A stretch of 64,000 bases of DNA. Origin: Motiliproteus sp965230735. GTDB lineage: Bacteria > Pseudomonadota > Gammaproteobacteria > Pseudomonadales > Balneatricaceae. The notes beneath the pieces are model-generated. The model was not told the origin of the DNA, made no database searches, and worked only from the letters and a program-made list of their open reading frames with translations. Made by a program: the position numbers and the translations under genes. The DNA lies in assembly GCF_965230735.1 (NCBI RefSeq), contig NZ_OZ246016.1, forward strand, positions 744,001 through 808,000, written 5' to 3'. Position 1 is the stretch's first letter, and every line of letters starts with the position of its first letter. Shown here piece by piece: positions 1 through 8,917 of the stretch.

Positions 1-1
1 C

Positions 2-595
2 GGGCGGGCACAGCGGGCCGGGGCGGTGAACACGTTGTATCGCGACGAATCGGGGCAGATCTGCGGCGATACCACCGACGGTGTCGGGCTGGTTCGGGAT
101 CTGCTCGATAACCAGGGCGCTACCCTGAAAGACGCCCGGGTACTGATTCTGGGTGCCGGCGGTGCCGTGCGCGGGGTGTTGGAACCGATTCTGGAGCAAT
201 CCCCGGCGCTGCTGGTGGTCGCCAATCGCACTGCAAGCAAGGCCGAACAGCTGGCTCAGGACTTTGCCGAGTTCGGCGAGTTGCGCGGCTGTGGTTTTGC
301 CGAGGTCGAGGGGCAGTTCGATCTGATCATCAACGGTACCTCCGCCAGCCTGCAGGGTGAGCTGCCGCCATTACCGGCCGGGGTGCTGAAACCCGGTGGC
401 TGGTGCTACGACATGATGTACGGTGCCGAGCCGACCCCGTTTATGGTTTGGGGCGAGCAGCAGGAAGCGGGTCGGGTGATCGATGGCCTGGGCATGCTGG
501 TGGAGCAGGCTGCCGAATCGTTTCGGATCTGGCGTGGTGTGCGGCCGCAGAGCGCGGCGGTGATCGATGCCGTCAGGGCTCAGCTGGGTAGCTGA
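2..595 (+). CDS. aroE: Shikimate dehydrogenase, C-terminal part (cut by left edge)
   Basis: NADP-dependent reduction of 3-dehydroshikimate to shikimate in the chorismate pathway, in the cytoplasm. The open frame runs in from the left edge and already shows the AroE segment GAVNTL, so roughly the first 70-80 residues of a protein of about 270 are missing. What remains has the nucleotide-binding loop GAGGAVRG, the NADP-selecting stretch VANRT, the NGTSASL segment and the typical C-terminal DMMYG ... DGLGMLVEQAAESF block. A GTG at 26 opens the same frame but lies inside the conserved core, so it is not the true start. The gene stands alone; the next gene starts 143 bases downstream. The family is certain. 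The paralogue (AroE versus YdiB-type) is not settled by this fragment, but the motifs favour AroE. Confidence 0.95.
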   Translation, partial: GRAQRAGAVNTLYRDESGQICGDTTDGVGLVRDLLDNQGATLKDARVLILGAGGAVRGVLEPILEQSPALLVVANRTASKAEQLAQDFAEFGELRGCGFAEVEGQFDLIINGTSASLQGELPPLPAGVLKPGGWCYDMMYGAEPTPFMVWGEQQEAGRVIDGLGMLVEQAAESFRIWRGVRPQSAAVIDAVRAQLGS

Positions 596-738
596 TCGCG
601 GCACCGCTCTTAAGAATAGTCTGCATATCAACACCTTGTCGGGCAATTTCTGTGCTTGGCAGAAAAAAGTGGTTTCCGCTTGCCACCGTCAGGACGGGTT
701 GCTATCAATGGCTCCATAGACCCCGATAGGAGGCGCCC

Positions 739-3111
739 ATGGATTCAGCCACCCGACTCGATATCGATCAGCTCTACCGCAACTGCAACCCGGAGCTGCT
801 CCCGTTCAAGACCACCGAAACCTTGGAAGATTTCAACGGCATCTACGGCCAGGAGCGAGCCGTAGAGGCGATGGAGTTCGGTATCGGTATGCACCGGCCG
901 GGCTACAACCTGTTCGTGATGGGGCATAATCAGAGCGGCCGGTTCTCGTTCGTGATGGATACCCTCAAGCGTGAGGCGAAAAAAGCCAAGAAGCCGCTGG
1001 ATTGGTGTTACCTGAATAACATCGGTGATCTTCGCCACCCCCAGGCGTTCTACTTCGCTTCCGGTAAGGCGGCGGTGTTCAAGAGTGATATCCAGCATCT
1101 GTTGGAGGCGATCGCCACCGAACTGCCTAGTGCCTACGAAAACCCGGCCTATCAGCGGGCCAAGAGCCGTATTGAGCGCGACTTTAACCGGCTCTATGAC
1201 CAGGCGTTGGAGCAGGTTGAGAATCGGGCCCGCAGCAAGAATATTGCCCTCTACCGCGATGCCGGCAGCGTTGGTTTTACCCCGGTGGCCGACGGCCAGG
1301 CGATGGATGAAGCCGCTTTCTCGCAACTCAGCGAAGAGCAGCGCAATCAGATCAACGCCGATATCAACCAGCTCGAAGAGTTTATGAACGAATCCCTCAC
1401 CAGCCTGCCGATCTGGCGACGGGAGTCCAATGAGCGGCAGAAAAAACTCGAGCACGATACCGCCCGGGCCGCGATGGCGCCGCTGTTCCAACCTTTGAAG
1501 GAGAAGTACGCCTCCCAACCCCGGGTGGTCAACTACTTCAACCAGATGGAGGTGGAGCTGACCAAGCATGCTTCCGATCTGGTCGGGGACGATAAACTCG
1601 GCGAGGAACGCTCGAAGGCGACTCGGCTGGCCCAGCTGGAGCATCAGTTCGGCGTCAATCTGATTGTCGATCACCAGAAGACCAAGGGATTGCCGGTGGT
1701 GTTCGAATCCCACCCCAGCTACGACAACCTGTTCGGACGGGTTGAGTACAGCTCCGAGATGGGCGCGATGGTGACCAACTACCAGCTGGTCCGGGGTGGC
1801 TCGCTGCATCGGGCCAACGGCGGCTATCTGGTCCTCGAAGCGGAAAAGCTGTTCGAGCATCCGATGGTCTGGTCGGCGATCAAGCGGGCACTGAAATCGG
1901 CCAAGATCAAGATCGAGAACCCGTTTGCCGAGCTGGCCGGCATCAACACCATCACGCTGGACCCGGAATCGATCCCGCTGGAGCTGAAGGTGGTGATTAT
2001 CGGCGACCGCGAGCTGTACTACATGCTGCAGCAGATGGACCCGGACTTTTCCAAACTGTTCCGGGTGGTAGTGGACTTCGATGATGATGTACCCCGCACC
2101 GATGCCTCGATTCGCAACTACGCTCGATTGGTCCGGACCCTGTCCCAGCAGGAGAACTGTGCTCACCTGAACCGTCCGGCGGTGGCACGGTTGGTCGAAC
2201 ACAGCTCGCGAATGGCCGAGGATCAGGCGCTGCTATCGGCTCGGATCGGCGATATGAAGGACCTGATCTGCGAAGCGGACTTCAAGCGCCAGATGGACGG
2301 TGACGAGCTGATCCAGGTGGCCCATATCGAGGCGGCTCTGGAAGCCAAGGAGCGTCGTACCGATCGGCTCAGTACCCGGATGCGCGAGGAGATTCTCAAC
2401 GAAGTGGTGCTGATCAATACCGAAGGCACCGCCATCGGTAAGAGCAACGGACTGACGGTGCTGCAGGTGGGCGAGGTCAGTTTCGGTACCCCGGCGCGGA
2501 TCACCGCCACCGTGCACCCGGGCGACAAAGGCATCGTCGATATCGAGAAAGAGGTCACCCTGGGCCAGCCGATCCACTCCAAGGGGGTGATGATCCTGAC
2601 CGGCTACCTGGGCCACAAGTACGCCCAGAACTTCAACCTGTCGCTGTCGGCCAACATAGCGTTGGAGCAATCCTACGGTTACGTCGATGGCGACAGCGCC
2701 TCGCTGGCGGAGATCTGCACTCTAATCTCCGCCCTGACCCATACCCCGATCAAGCAGAGCTTCGCCCTGACCGGTTCGATCAACCAGTACGGCGAAGTGC
2801 AGGCGATCGGTGGGGTTAACGAGAAGATCGAGGGCTTCTTCGACGTCTGCACCGCCAAAGGGCTGACCGGCGAGCAGGGCGTCATCATCCCCAAAGCCAA
2901 CCAGCGCAACCTGATGCTGAAGCAGTCGGTGGTCCAGGCAGTCGCTGAAGGGATGTTCCATGTCTACACCGTCGCCACGGTGGATCAGGCCTTGGAGTTG
3001 CTGACCGGGCGCAAGCCGGGGGTGCGTAAACCCGATGGTGGCTTTACCCAACGTTCGTTGAACTATGAGGTGGTTAAGCGGTTGAAGGAGTTGGCGAAGG
3101 TGAAGGGTTGA
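739..3111 (+). CDS. Lon-like ATP-dependent protease (LonB/YcbZ/AsrA type), 790 aa
   Basis: Predicted cytosolic protease made of an AAA-like N-terminal two thirds and a C-terminal Lon protease domain. The Ser-Lys dyad is visible as Ser653 in DGDSAS and Lys696 in GGVNEKIEGF. Their spacing of 43 residues equals that of Ser679/Lys722 in E. coli Lon. The Walker A region around residues 60-70 is degenerate (GHNQSGRFS, Arg where Lys is usual), and a Walker B-like GGYLVLEAEKL lies near residue 370. This is the pattern of the YcbZ/AsrA branch rather than of LonA. The start is set by AGGAGG at 729-734. The length fits the roughly 790-800 residues of Pseudomonas AsrA-like proteins. The gene appears monocistronic. 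AsrA-type proteins are heat-inducible, but no clear heat-shock promoter was recognised here. Confidence 0.93.
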   Translation: MDSATRLDIDQLYRNCNPELLPFKTTETLEDFNGIYGQERAVEAMEFGIGMHRPGYNLFVMGHNQSGRFSFVMDTLKREAKKAKKPLDWCYLNNIGDLRHPQAFYFASGKAAVFKSDIQHLLEAIATELPSAYENPAYQRAKSRIERDFNRLYDQALEQVENRARSKNIALYRDAGSVGFTPVADGQAMDEAAFSQLSEEQRNQINADINQLEEFMNESLTSLPIWRRESNERQKKLEHDTARAAMAPLFQPLKEKYASQPRVVNYFNQMEVELTKHASDLVGDDKLGEERSKATRLAQLEHQFGVNLIVDHQKTKGLPVVFESHPSYDNLFGRVEYSSEMGAMVTNYQLVRGGSLHRANGGYLVLEAEKLFEHPMVWSAIKRALKSAKIKIENPFAELAGINTITLDPESIPLELKVVIIGDRELYYMLQQMDPDFSKLFRVVVDFDDDVPRTDASIRNYARLVRTLSQQENCAHLNRPAVARLVEHSSRMAEDQALLSARIGDMKDLICEADFKRQMDGDELIQVAHIEAALEAKERRTDRLSTRMREEILNEVVLINTEGTAIGKSNGLTVLQVGEVSFGTPARITATVHPGDKGIVDIEKEVTLGQPIHSKGVMILTGYLGHKYAQNFNLSLSANIALEQSYGYVDGDSASLAEICTLISALTHTPIKQSFALTGSINQYGEVQAIGGVNEKIEGFFDVCTAKGLTGEQGVIIPKANQRNLMLKQSVVQAVAEGMFHVYTVATVDQALELLTGRKPGVRKPDGGFTQRSLNYEVVKRLKELAKVKG

Positions 3112-3352
3112 TCGCTCTAGTTACGCCCTAGGCGGCCCCACTTGCTCGGCCAGCTTTGCTGGCTTCGTTGCGCGTTTCGTCTGCCAATGGCCGCGATTGG
3201 AACTCACTCGCTTCGCTCCCTCAAACATCAATCGCTTTACTCCATTGTCAGACTGGAATGCTCACCAGCGCAAAAGGGGGTTGGGGAGTTGATCCTGAGG
3301 TGATGGAGACTCGGCTGGCACAGACTCAATCACCGATATGACTAGCCACTAA
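3112..3352. other. Intergenic stretch without a recognisable gene
   Basis: This 240-base gap separates the convergent ends of the Lon-like gene and the citryl-CoA lyase gene. It holds a perfect 6-bp hairpin (GCCAGC-TTT-GCTGGC, 3149-3163) without a T-tract, so it is not a convincing terminator. A 61-codon frame at 3156-3341 has no ribosome binding site and no family resemblance. Nothing else was recognised. Confidence 0.5.
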
Positions 3353-4201
3353 TCAACTATCCGACAGATTCCGCTGCTCAGGCCCATCGTAGGTCCAGAT
3401 CAGCTCCCGAGGAATGGGGCCTTTGTTGCGTCCTCCCTGGCCGGTCTGCTCCCGGGCGTGGGCTAGGATGCCGACCGAGCGGGACAGGCAGAACAGGCCG
3501 CGGGCCAGTGGCGCTGGGAAGCCTAGTTCGGCATAGATCACCGCGGTGGCGCCGTCGATGTTCATTGGGATCCGTTTGCCTTTCTGGCGCTCCAGATGGG
3601 CTTCGATCGCTTCGGCGATCTCGGCATAGCGGCCGTCTACGGTCCCGGCGCTGGCGGCCTGGCGGACCAGCTCCATCAACCGTGGTGCGCGGGGGTCGAT
3701 CGGGTGGAAGCGGTGGCCGAAGCCGGGGATGAACTTGCCGTGGTTGGCAATCTGTTCAGCCACGCCCTGCTCGACGGCCTCAGCCAGATCGGTGCCTTGA
3801 TCGATCAGAGCGGCGATGGTCTGGTAAAGCCCGACCGCCTGCTCCCCTGCTCCGCCGTGCACGTCTCCGAGCACATTGACCGCCGAAGCCATGGCGTTGT
3901 TGAGGCCGACGCCGCAGGAGGCGGCCATGCGGGCGATGGCGATGCTGGGGGCTTGAGGGCCGTGGTCGACACCGCTCATCAGTGCGGCATCGAGCAGTTC
4001 GCCCTGGCCGGGACCGGGCAGTTCGCCGCGCAGCATTAGCCAGATCATCTGACTGAAACTGAGGTTGCCGATCAATTGCTCGATCGGATAGCCGTGGTAG
4101 CGAATCTCGCCGGGCTGCATATCGATGATTTGGGTACGCCACCAGTCGCAGGATGGGTTGTTGGTCGGTTGATCGGCGTTGCTGTCTTTGGACGTGCTCA
4201 T
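3353..4201 (-). CDS. Citryl-CoA lyase (citrate synthase fold)
   Basis: Predicted to cleave citryl-CoA, or a close analogue, into acetyl-CoA and oxaloacetate. At 282 residues it is much shorter than citrate synthase (about 430) but keeps the catalytic motifs of the fold: His115 in VHGGAGE, His163 in GFGHR and Asp216 in NIDGA. This short form is the one annotated as citryl-CoA lyase. The start overlaps the stop of the upstream CoA-transferase gene by 4 bases, so the two are translationally coupled and probably act in sequence. The tctCBA transporter upstream and the CitA-like sensor support a tricarboxylate substrate. Citrate is the simplest guess; citramalyl-CoA or another 3-hydroxyacyl-CoA is possible. 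The family is firm and the exact substrate is inferred. Confidence 0.88.
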   Translation of the reverse strand: MSTSKDSNADQPTNNPSCDWWRTQIIDMQPGEIRYHGYPIEQLIGNLSFSQMIWLMLRGELPGPGQGELLDAALMSGVDHGPQAPSIAIARMAASCGVGLNNAMASAVNVLGDVHGGAGEQAVGLYQTIAALIDQGTDLAEAVEQGVAEQIANHGKFIPGFGHRFHPIDPRAPRLMELVRQAASAGTVDGRYAEIAEAIEAHLERQKGKRIPMNIDGATAVIYAELGFPAPLARGLFCLSRSVGILAHAREQTGQGGRNKGPIPRELIWTYDGPEQRNLSDS

Positions 4202-5412
4202 ACCACCCCCTGTTGTTGTAGTTGTTTCACTTCATCCGCGCTGAGTCCGAGTTCGGCCAGAATTTCGGCGCTGTGCTGGCCCAGCTGGGGCGGTGGGTTG
4301 GTGACGGCCGGACGTTCACCGTTGATCTGAAAGCCGGTGCGAACGATCTCGACATCACGGTCGATTCCGGCCACGTTTTCGAAGCGACTCTGGAAATTGC
4401 GCTGTTGAACCTGTGGCAGCGCCAGGGCGTCGGGGACACTCAGCACGCAACCGGCCGGCACCCCGGCGGCATTGAAGCGTTGTTCCCACTCCGCTGCAGG
4501 AGACTGGGATAGAGCTTGTTCGATCAGCTCGGTTAGCAGTTGACGGTTGTCGAGCCGGGCCTGGCGTTCGGCAAAACGCGGGTCGGTGGCCAGCTCCGGG
4601 TGGCCGATCAGTTCGCAGACCGCTTCGAACTGCTGTTGTTTGTTGGCCGCTAGATTCAGCAGGCCGTCGCCGGTACGAAAGGTGCCGGACGGGCTGGCGG
4701 TGATGTTGTCGTTGCCCATCGGGCCGGGTTCACGTTCGGCCAACAGGTAGTTGGAAATCGCCCAACCCATGGTCGCCAGGGTCGATTCGAGCATCGAGAC
4801 ATCGATAAAAGCGCCCTCTCCGTGTTGCTCCCGCCCGGCCAGGGCGGCGCTGACGGCAAAGGCGGCGGTCAGTCCACCGAGAGTATCGGCGATCGGGTAG
4901 CCGACCCGGTAGGGAGCATTCTCTGGTGCGCCGGTGATCGACATTACCCCGGACATGCCTTGAATGATCTGGTCGTAGGCCGGCAGCTTCTTCATCGGTC
5001 CGTCGGCGCCGTAGCCGGAGATGGCACAGTAGATCAGTTTGGGGTTGTGCTGTTTCAGTTCGTCATAACCGACCCCGAGCCGGTCCATCACTCCGGGGCG
5101 GAAGTTTTCTACCAATACATCGGCACTTTCGACCAGACGTTTGAGTAGCGCTTTACCTCGATCATCCTTGAGATTCAGGGTTAGTGAGCGTTTACCTGCG
5201 TTCTGGGCCAGAAAAGAAACCCCCATATACTGGCGATTGAGTTCGGGGTCGGCGCCGAGTTGGCGGGCCAGATCGCCGCTGCCGGGGACTTCGATCTTGA
5301 TCACGTCGGCGCCCAGATGGGCGAGTTGATTGCAGGCGAAAGGTCCGGCCAGTACGTTGGTCAGATCCAACACCCGGATATGGGCCAGGGACTGGAGCAT
5401 GGGTGCAAGCAT
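4198..5412 (-). CDS. CaiB/BaiF class III CoA-transferase
   Basis: A class III CoA-transferase of about 404 residues, predicted to move CoA from an acyl-CoA donor to a carboxylic acid. Family features are the N-terminal RVLDLTNVLAGP, the ADVIKIE strand, the VENFRPGVMDRLG block and Asp147 in AYDQIIQGMSG, at the position of the catalytic aspartate of formyl-CoA transferase. The open frame extends to 5463, but that extension lies inside the intrinsic terminator of tctA, so the ATG at 5412, preceded by a GAGG, is preferred. ATG at 5400 is a second option. It overlaps the citryl-CoA lyase gene by 4 bases. Inference: it activates the imported tricarboxylate to its CoA thioester for the lyase. Confidence 0.9.
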   Translation of the reverse strand: MLAPMLQSLAHIRVLDLTNVLAGPFACNQLAHLGADVIKIEVPGSGDLARQLGADPELNRQYMGVSFLAQNAGKRSLTLNLKDDRGKALLKRLVESADVLVENFRPGVMDRLGVGYDELKQHNPKLIYCAISGYGADGPMKKLPAYDQIIQGMSGVMSITGAPENAPYRVGYPIADTLGGLTAAFAVSAALAGREQHGEGAFIDVSMLESTLATMGWAISNYLLAEREPGPMGNDNITASPSGTFRTGDGLLNLAANKQQQFEAVCELIGHPELATDPRFAERQARLDNRQLLTELIEQALSQSPAAEWEQRFNAAGVPAGCVLSVPDALALPQVQQRNFQSRFENVAGIDRDVEIVRTGFQINGERPAVTNPPPQLGQHSAEILAELGLSADEVKQLQQQGVV

Positions 5413-5442
5413 GAGGGCCTCGCAGGTAACTGGTGATGAAGC

Positions 5443-5484
5443 AAAAAAAAGGCCGCCGAGCATCGTTGCGATACCGGGGCGGCC
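5443..5484 (-). terminator. Intrinsic terminator below tctA
   Basis: Read on the minus strand, a 7-bp GC stem (GGCCGCC/GGCGGCC) with a 20-base loop is followed by eight T residues. It lies between the tctA stop and the CoA-transferase start. It may end or attenuate the tctCBA transcript, so the two downstream enzyme genes would be expressed at a lower or separately controlled level. Confidence 0.85.
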
Positions 5485-5544
5485 AAGGTTAGGTCGGGTT
5501 CGACCTTCGCCCCTCTTTTGAAGAGCGGATAGGAGCTTTAAGGA

Positions 5545-7089
5545 TCAGCCTTCCCCTTCGTAGCTGACCTCTTCATCGCTGTCCGGCTTCTTGGCCGGGC
5601 GCTGGAACATCCGTGCCAGCAACGGCATCAGCAGCACCAGAATTGCGATGATCATGATGGTCAGGGTCAGCGGGCGTTCCCACAGGAAGGCCAGGTCACC
5701 GTCGTACAGGGTCATCGCGCGGCTCAGGTTAGTTTCCATGATGCCGCCGAGGATGAAGCCGAGCAGCATCGGTGCCATCGGGAACTCCAGCAGTTTCAGG
5801 AAGATCGCCGCCACGGTGATGAACACCATCATGTGGATGTCGAAGGTGTTGAAGCTGACCAGATAGACGCCGGTGATCGAGAAGAACAGGATCAGCGGAA
5901 TCAGGATCGGACGCGGGATCGCCAACAGTCGTGAGATGTACGGAATCAGCGGCAGGTTAAGAATCAGCAGCACCAGGTTGCCGAAGTACATCGAGATGAT
6001 CACCGACCAGAATACGTCCGGGTTGTCGATAAACAGCCGCGGACCCGGCTGGATGCCGTAGGCGATCAGGGCGCCGAGCATGATCGCGGTGGTGCCCGAA
6101 CCCGGGATACCGAGGGTCAGCAGCGGTACGAATGAGCCGGTTGAGGCGGCGTTGTTGGCGGATTCCGGGGCAGCCAGACCGCGCAGGGCGCCCTTGCCGA
6201 ACTGCAACTTCTGCTTAGCCGAGGCCAGGTTGCGCTCCAGGCCGTAGGCCAGGAAGGAGGCGATGGTGGCACCGGCGCCGGGTAGCACCCCGACCAGGAA
6301 ACCGAATACCGAGGAGCGCGCCACCGTGGGAGCGACCTCTTTGACCTCGTCCTTCGACAGTTTCATGCTGCCGAGCGAGGACATATCCATCTCCGGCTCC
6401 TCTTCGCGGTGCTGGCCCTTGAGGACCGTCATCACCACTTCGGTCAGCGCGAAGGTGGCCATCGCCAGTAGCAGGAAGCTGATGCCGTCGATCAGGTCGA
6501 TACTGCCGAAGGTGAAGCGCGGTGCGCCGGACATCATGTCGGTGCCAACGGTGGAGATCATCAGTCCGAAGATGGTCATGATCATCGCCTTGATCACCTG
6601 GCCCTTGCCGGAGAAGGCGGCCACGGCGGTCAGGCCTAGGATCATCAGCGCGAAATAGTCGCTGGATTGGAAACTCAACGATACCGTCGCCAGCGCCGGG
6701 GCGGCGAAAAGCAGTACCAAGGCACCGATGGTGCCACCGGTGAAGGAGGAGTAGGCGGCCAGTGCCAGCGCTTTACCGGCCTGCTTCTTCTGTGCCATCG
6801 GGTAGCCGTCAAAGGCGGTCACCACGGTGGAGGCACAGCCCGGGGCGTTGATCAGGATCGACGAGGTGGAGCCGCCGAACACGGCGCCGTAATAGACCCC
6901 GGCCATCAGGATAATGCCTGAGGCGGGATCGAGACCGTAGGTGATCGGGATCATCAGCGCCACGGCTGAGATCGGCCCGAGTCCGGGCAACATGCCGATG
7001 AAGGTACCGGCGAAGCAGCCGAGTACCACCATCATCAGGTTGAAGGGCATTACCGCGGTGGTTAGCCCGGTCATGATTCCGTCTAACAT
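5545..7089 (-). CDS. tctA: Tripartite tricarboxylate transporter large permease TctA
   Basis: Large membrane subunit (514 residues) of a TTT-family uptake system, predicted to carry a tricarboxylate across the inner membrane with an ion gradient. The two characteristic glycine-rich motifs are present: GMLPGLGPISAVAL near residue 30 and GVLPGAGATIASF near 260. The FGGSTSSILINAPG and LGIPGSGTTAIMLGAL segments are also present. Many hydrophobic segments run through the protein. The start is ATG at 7089, with GGAGG at 7098-7102 inside the last codons of tctB; an upstream TTG in the same frame is rejected. It begins four bases after the tctB stop. A terminator follows at 5443-5484. The family is certain; citrate as substrate is inferred from the neighbours. 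Confidence 0.96.
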   Translation of the reverse strand: MLDGIMTGLTTAVMPFNLMMVVLGCFAGTFIGMLPGLGPISAVALMIPITYGLDPASGIILMAGVYYGAVFGGSTSSILINAPGCASTVVTAFDGYPMAQKKQAGKALALAAYSSFTGGTIGALVLLFAAPALATVSLSFQSSDYFALMILGLTAVAAFSGKGQVIKAMIMTIFGLMISTVGTDMMSGAPRFTFGSIDLIDGISFLLLAMATFALTEVVMTVLKGQHREEEPEMDMSSLGSMKLSKDEVKEVAPTVARSSVFGFLVGVLPGAGATIASFLAYGLERNLASAKQKLQFGKGALRGLAAPESANNAASTGSFVPLLTLGIPGSGTTAIMLGALIAYGIQPGPRLFIDNPDVFWSVIISMYFGNLVLLILNLPLIPYISRLLAIPRPILIPLILFFSITGVYLVSFNTFDIHMMVFITVAAIFLKLLEFPMAPMLLGFILGGIMETNLSRAMTLYDGDLAFLWERPLTLTIMIIAILVLLMPLLARMFQRPAKKPDSDEEVSYEGEG

Positions 7090-7093
7090 CGGA

Positions 7094-7567
7094 TCAGCCT
7101 CCAAAAATCATCGTGAACAGGCGTCCCGGAGCCAGGTAGATCTCCAGCAGTTGGGACAGGACAAACCAGATGCCGGCGGCAAAAGGTACCGAGGCGATCA
7201 GCAGCGTCTTGATGTCGCGTACACCGAGCAGCCAGTAGCCACCGATCAGGAAGATCAACGTCGACAGCAGGAAGCCGACCCACTCCAGCGCGATCGCAAA
7301 GATCACCACCAGGATTAGCAGATAGGCCACCAGCAGGAAGTCGTAACCTCCCAGTCTGAGGCGGTGCTGGCGATCACGGCGGGCGGTCACCAGCAGCGCG
7401 ATCGACAGCAGGCCACCGGCCCAGGCCAGTGCGTTGGGTAGGGTCTGGGCGTGGAAGGGCTCGAATTCGTCGCCCGGGAACATCGGAATCTGGCCGGCGT
7501 AGTAGCCGTAGGCAACCGACAGGCAAAGGAATACCAAACCACCGATGTGGTCTTTGGTCAGGGTCAT
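7094..7567 (-). CDS. tctB: Tripartite tricarboxylate transporter small permease TctB
   Basis: Small membrane subunit of the TTT transporter, 157 residues with about four hydrophobic segments: an early one near residues 8-25, one near 48-62, a long one near 75-100 and one near 115-140. TctB proteins are poorly conserved, so the identification rests on size, topology and the position between tctC and tctA. The stop codon lies within the tctA ribosome binding site, giving tight coupling. The gap to tctC carries two stem-loops. Confidence 0.92.
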   Translation of the reverse strand: MTLTKDHIGGLVFLCLSVAYGYYAGQIPMFPGDEFEPFHAQTLPNALAWAGGLLSIALLVTARRDRQHRLRLGGYDFLLVAYLLILVVIFAIALEWVGFLLSTLIFLIGGYWLLGVRDIKTLLIASVPFAAGIWFVLSQLLEIYLAPGRLFTMIFGG

Positions 7568-7603
7568 GGGAAGCTCCTGGGGCGAGGTGCCCTTTCGGGG
7601 GTG

Positions 7604-7631
7604 GAGCCCGGGATCTGGGTTCGCCGGGCTC
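7604..7631 (-). promoter_or_regulatory. Stem-loop between tctC and tctB (proximal to tctB)
   Basis: A perfect 7-bp stem (GAGCCCG/CGGGCTC) with a 14-base loop sits in the tctC-tctB gap. No T-run follows, so it is more likely an mRNA-stabilising or partial processing structure than a terminator. Function is inferred from position. Confidence 0.45.
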
Positions 7632-7669
7632 GAGTGTCAGAGAGTCAGCAATAGATCGGGAAACGGGGC

Positions 7670-7699
7670 GGCGCTGTCGTTTAGTCGGTCCACAGCGCC
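7670..7699 (-). promoter_or_regulatory. Stem-loop just below tctC
   Basis: A perfect 8-bp stem (GGCGCTGT/ACAGCGCC) with a 14-base loop begins 17 bases after the tctC stop on the minus strand. Such hairpins often protect the abundant mRNA of the binding-protein gene from 3' exonucleases, raising its level over the permease genes. The structure is seen; the role is inferred. Confidence 0.5.
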
Positions 7700-7715
7700 A
7701 CCGGGTTTGAGCGGC

Positions 7716-8699
7716 TTACTGCAGGAAGCCCAGCTCACGCATCAGGTCGCCAACCACCTTCTCCTGTTGCTCCAGGAAGGAGACGAATTGAGCGCGGGGC
7801 TTGAAGATCTCGGTCCAGCCGTTGCGGTCACGAACCACGCTCCACTCGTCGGTGCTGTACATCTTCTCCAGCGTACTGGCGAACTCGTCAGCCTGGGTTT
7901 CGGACAGGCCCGGCGCACCGAAGAAACCACGCCAGTTGACGAAGCTGGCGTCATAACCCAGCTCTTTCAGGGTCGGCACATCCGCGGCAGCCGGTGAACG
8001 CTCGTCGCCGGTCATCGCCAGAATCCGGACTTCACCGGCGTTGGCCAGCGCCAGCGCTTCACTGAAGCCGGTGGACAGTACCTGGGTTTCACCGGACAGC
8101 ATGCCGGCCATCGCCTTACCACCGGCGTCGTAGGCGATGTACTTCACCCGGCGAGGATCGGCACCAGCGGCTTTAAAGGCCATCGCGGCAACCAGATGGT
8201 CCATGCCACCGCGGGACGAACCGCCGGCAACACTGACCGAGCGAGGGTTGGTCTTGTAGTCGGCAACCAGCTCTTCGAACTTCTGATACTTGGAGTTGGC
8301 CGGCACCACAAACGCGGCGTAATCGCCGATGGTGGCGGCGATCGGGGTCAGATCCCGGAATGACTGTGGGAACACTTTCGACAGTGAGCGGATCACGATC
8401 GGGGTGGAGTTGACCATCAGGGTGTCTTTGGCCTGATCGGCGGTTTCGATCAGGTGGGCGATCGCCTTACCACCGCCACCACCGGACATGTTCTCGTATG
8501 ACGCGGTGCTGACCAGGCCGGACTTGGTCAGGACTTCACCGGTACCGCGGGCGGTACCGTCCCAGCCACCGCCGGCGCCGCCGGGAATCAGGAAATGAAC
8601 TTCATCGACTGCAGCCTGGGCCATACCGGCGCCGAGGCAGGAAACCATCGCGGCAGCCATCAGTGTGGAGCGCTTGTTGGATAGAAACTTGGCGATCAT
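7716..8699 (-). CDS. tctC: Tripartite tricarboxylate transporter substrate-binding protein TctC
   Basis: Periplasmic binding protein of the TTT system, 327 residues. A Sec signal peptide covers about residues 1-29 (basic MIAKFLSNKR, hydrophobic core, AQA cleavage site). The mature part shows TctC/BugT family traits: the FLIPGGAGGGWD ligand-binding loop, NMSGGGGGKA, and the VSVAGGSSRGGMDHL block. It is first in the minus-strand transcription unit, with GAGGA 7 bases before ATG. The divergent CitA-like sensor gene starts 218 bases away, so the shared gap probably holds the controlled promoter. The WDGTARG sequence resembles citrate- or tricarballylate-binding members, but TctC ligands cannot be read reliably from sequence. 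Confidence 0.95.
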   Translation of the reverse strand: MIAKFLSNKRSTLMAAAMVSCLGAGMAQAAVDEVHFLIPGGAGGGWDGTARGTGEVLTKSGLVSTASYENMSGGGGGKAIAHLIETADQAKDTLMVNSTPIVIRSLSKVFPQSFRDLTPIAATIGDYAAFVVPANSKYQKFEELVADYKTNPRSVSVAGGSSRGGMDHLVAAMAFKAAGADPRRVKYIAYDAGGKAMAGMLSGETQVLSTGFSEALALANAGEVRILAMTGDERSPAAADVPTLKELGYDASFVNWRGFFGAPGLSETQADEFASTLEKMYSTDEWSVVRDRNGWTEIFKPRAQFVSFLEQQEKVVGDLMRELGFLQ

Positions 8700-8757
8700 G
8701 TGGAGATCCTCATGGTTGTTTTTATCGTAGGAGTGAGTACCTGAGAATCACCTTAGT

Positions 8758-8771
8758 TGGCGTTAATGCCA
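8758..8771. promoter_or_regulatory. Candidate operator in the tctC-citA divergent region
   Basis: An imperfect palindrome TGGC-GTTAAT-GCCA with a TTAA centre lies 59 bases upstream of the tctC start. It sits at the edge of an AT-rich stretch (8761-8840), which is typical of CitB/DcuR-type binding regions. It could bind the response regulator encoded at 10637-11341 or another factor. This is a pattern-based proposal only. Confidence 0.3.
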
Positions 8772-8917
8772 TATAAAAGCTTATGAATTTAAAGAGTTTT
8801 TAAAACATAAAGTGCATTTTGTTCATATTGTTCACGGGTCAACCGGGAAGGGATTGATTACACTGCCAAGTAACGGTTGATCGCTTCCCAATAACAAAGA
8901 TAACAACCCAGACTGTC

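Noticed and set aside
745..2202. Long open frame of 485 codons antisense to the Lon-like protease gene
   Set aside because: It lies wholly opposite a gene with intact catalytic motifs, has no ribosome site and a composition typical of the complement of GC-rich coding sequence.
3156..3341. 61-codon frame in the gap after the Lon-like gene
   Set aside because: No start signal and no recognisable family; the gap is better left as intergenic.
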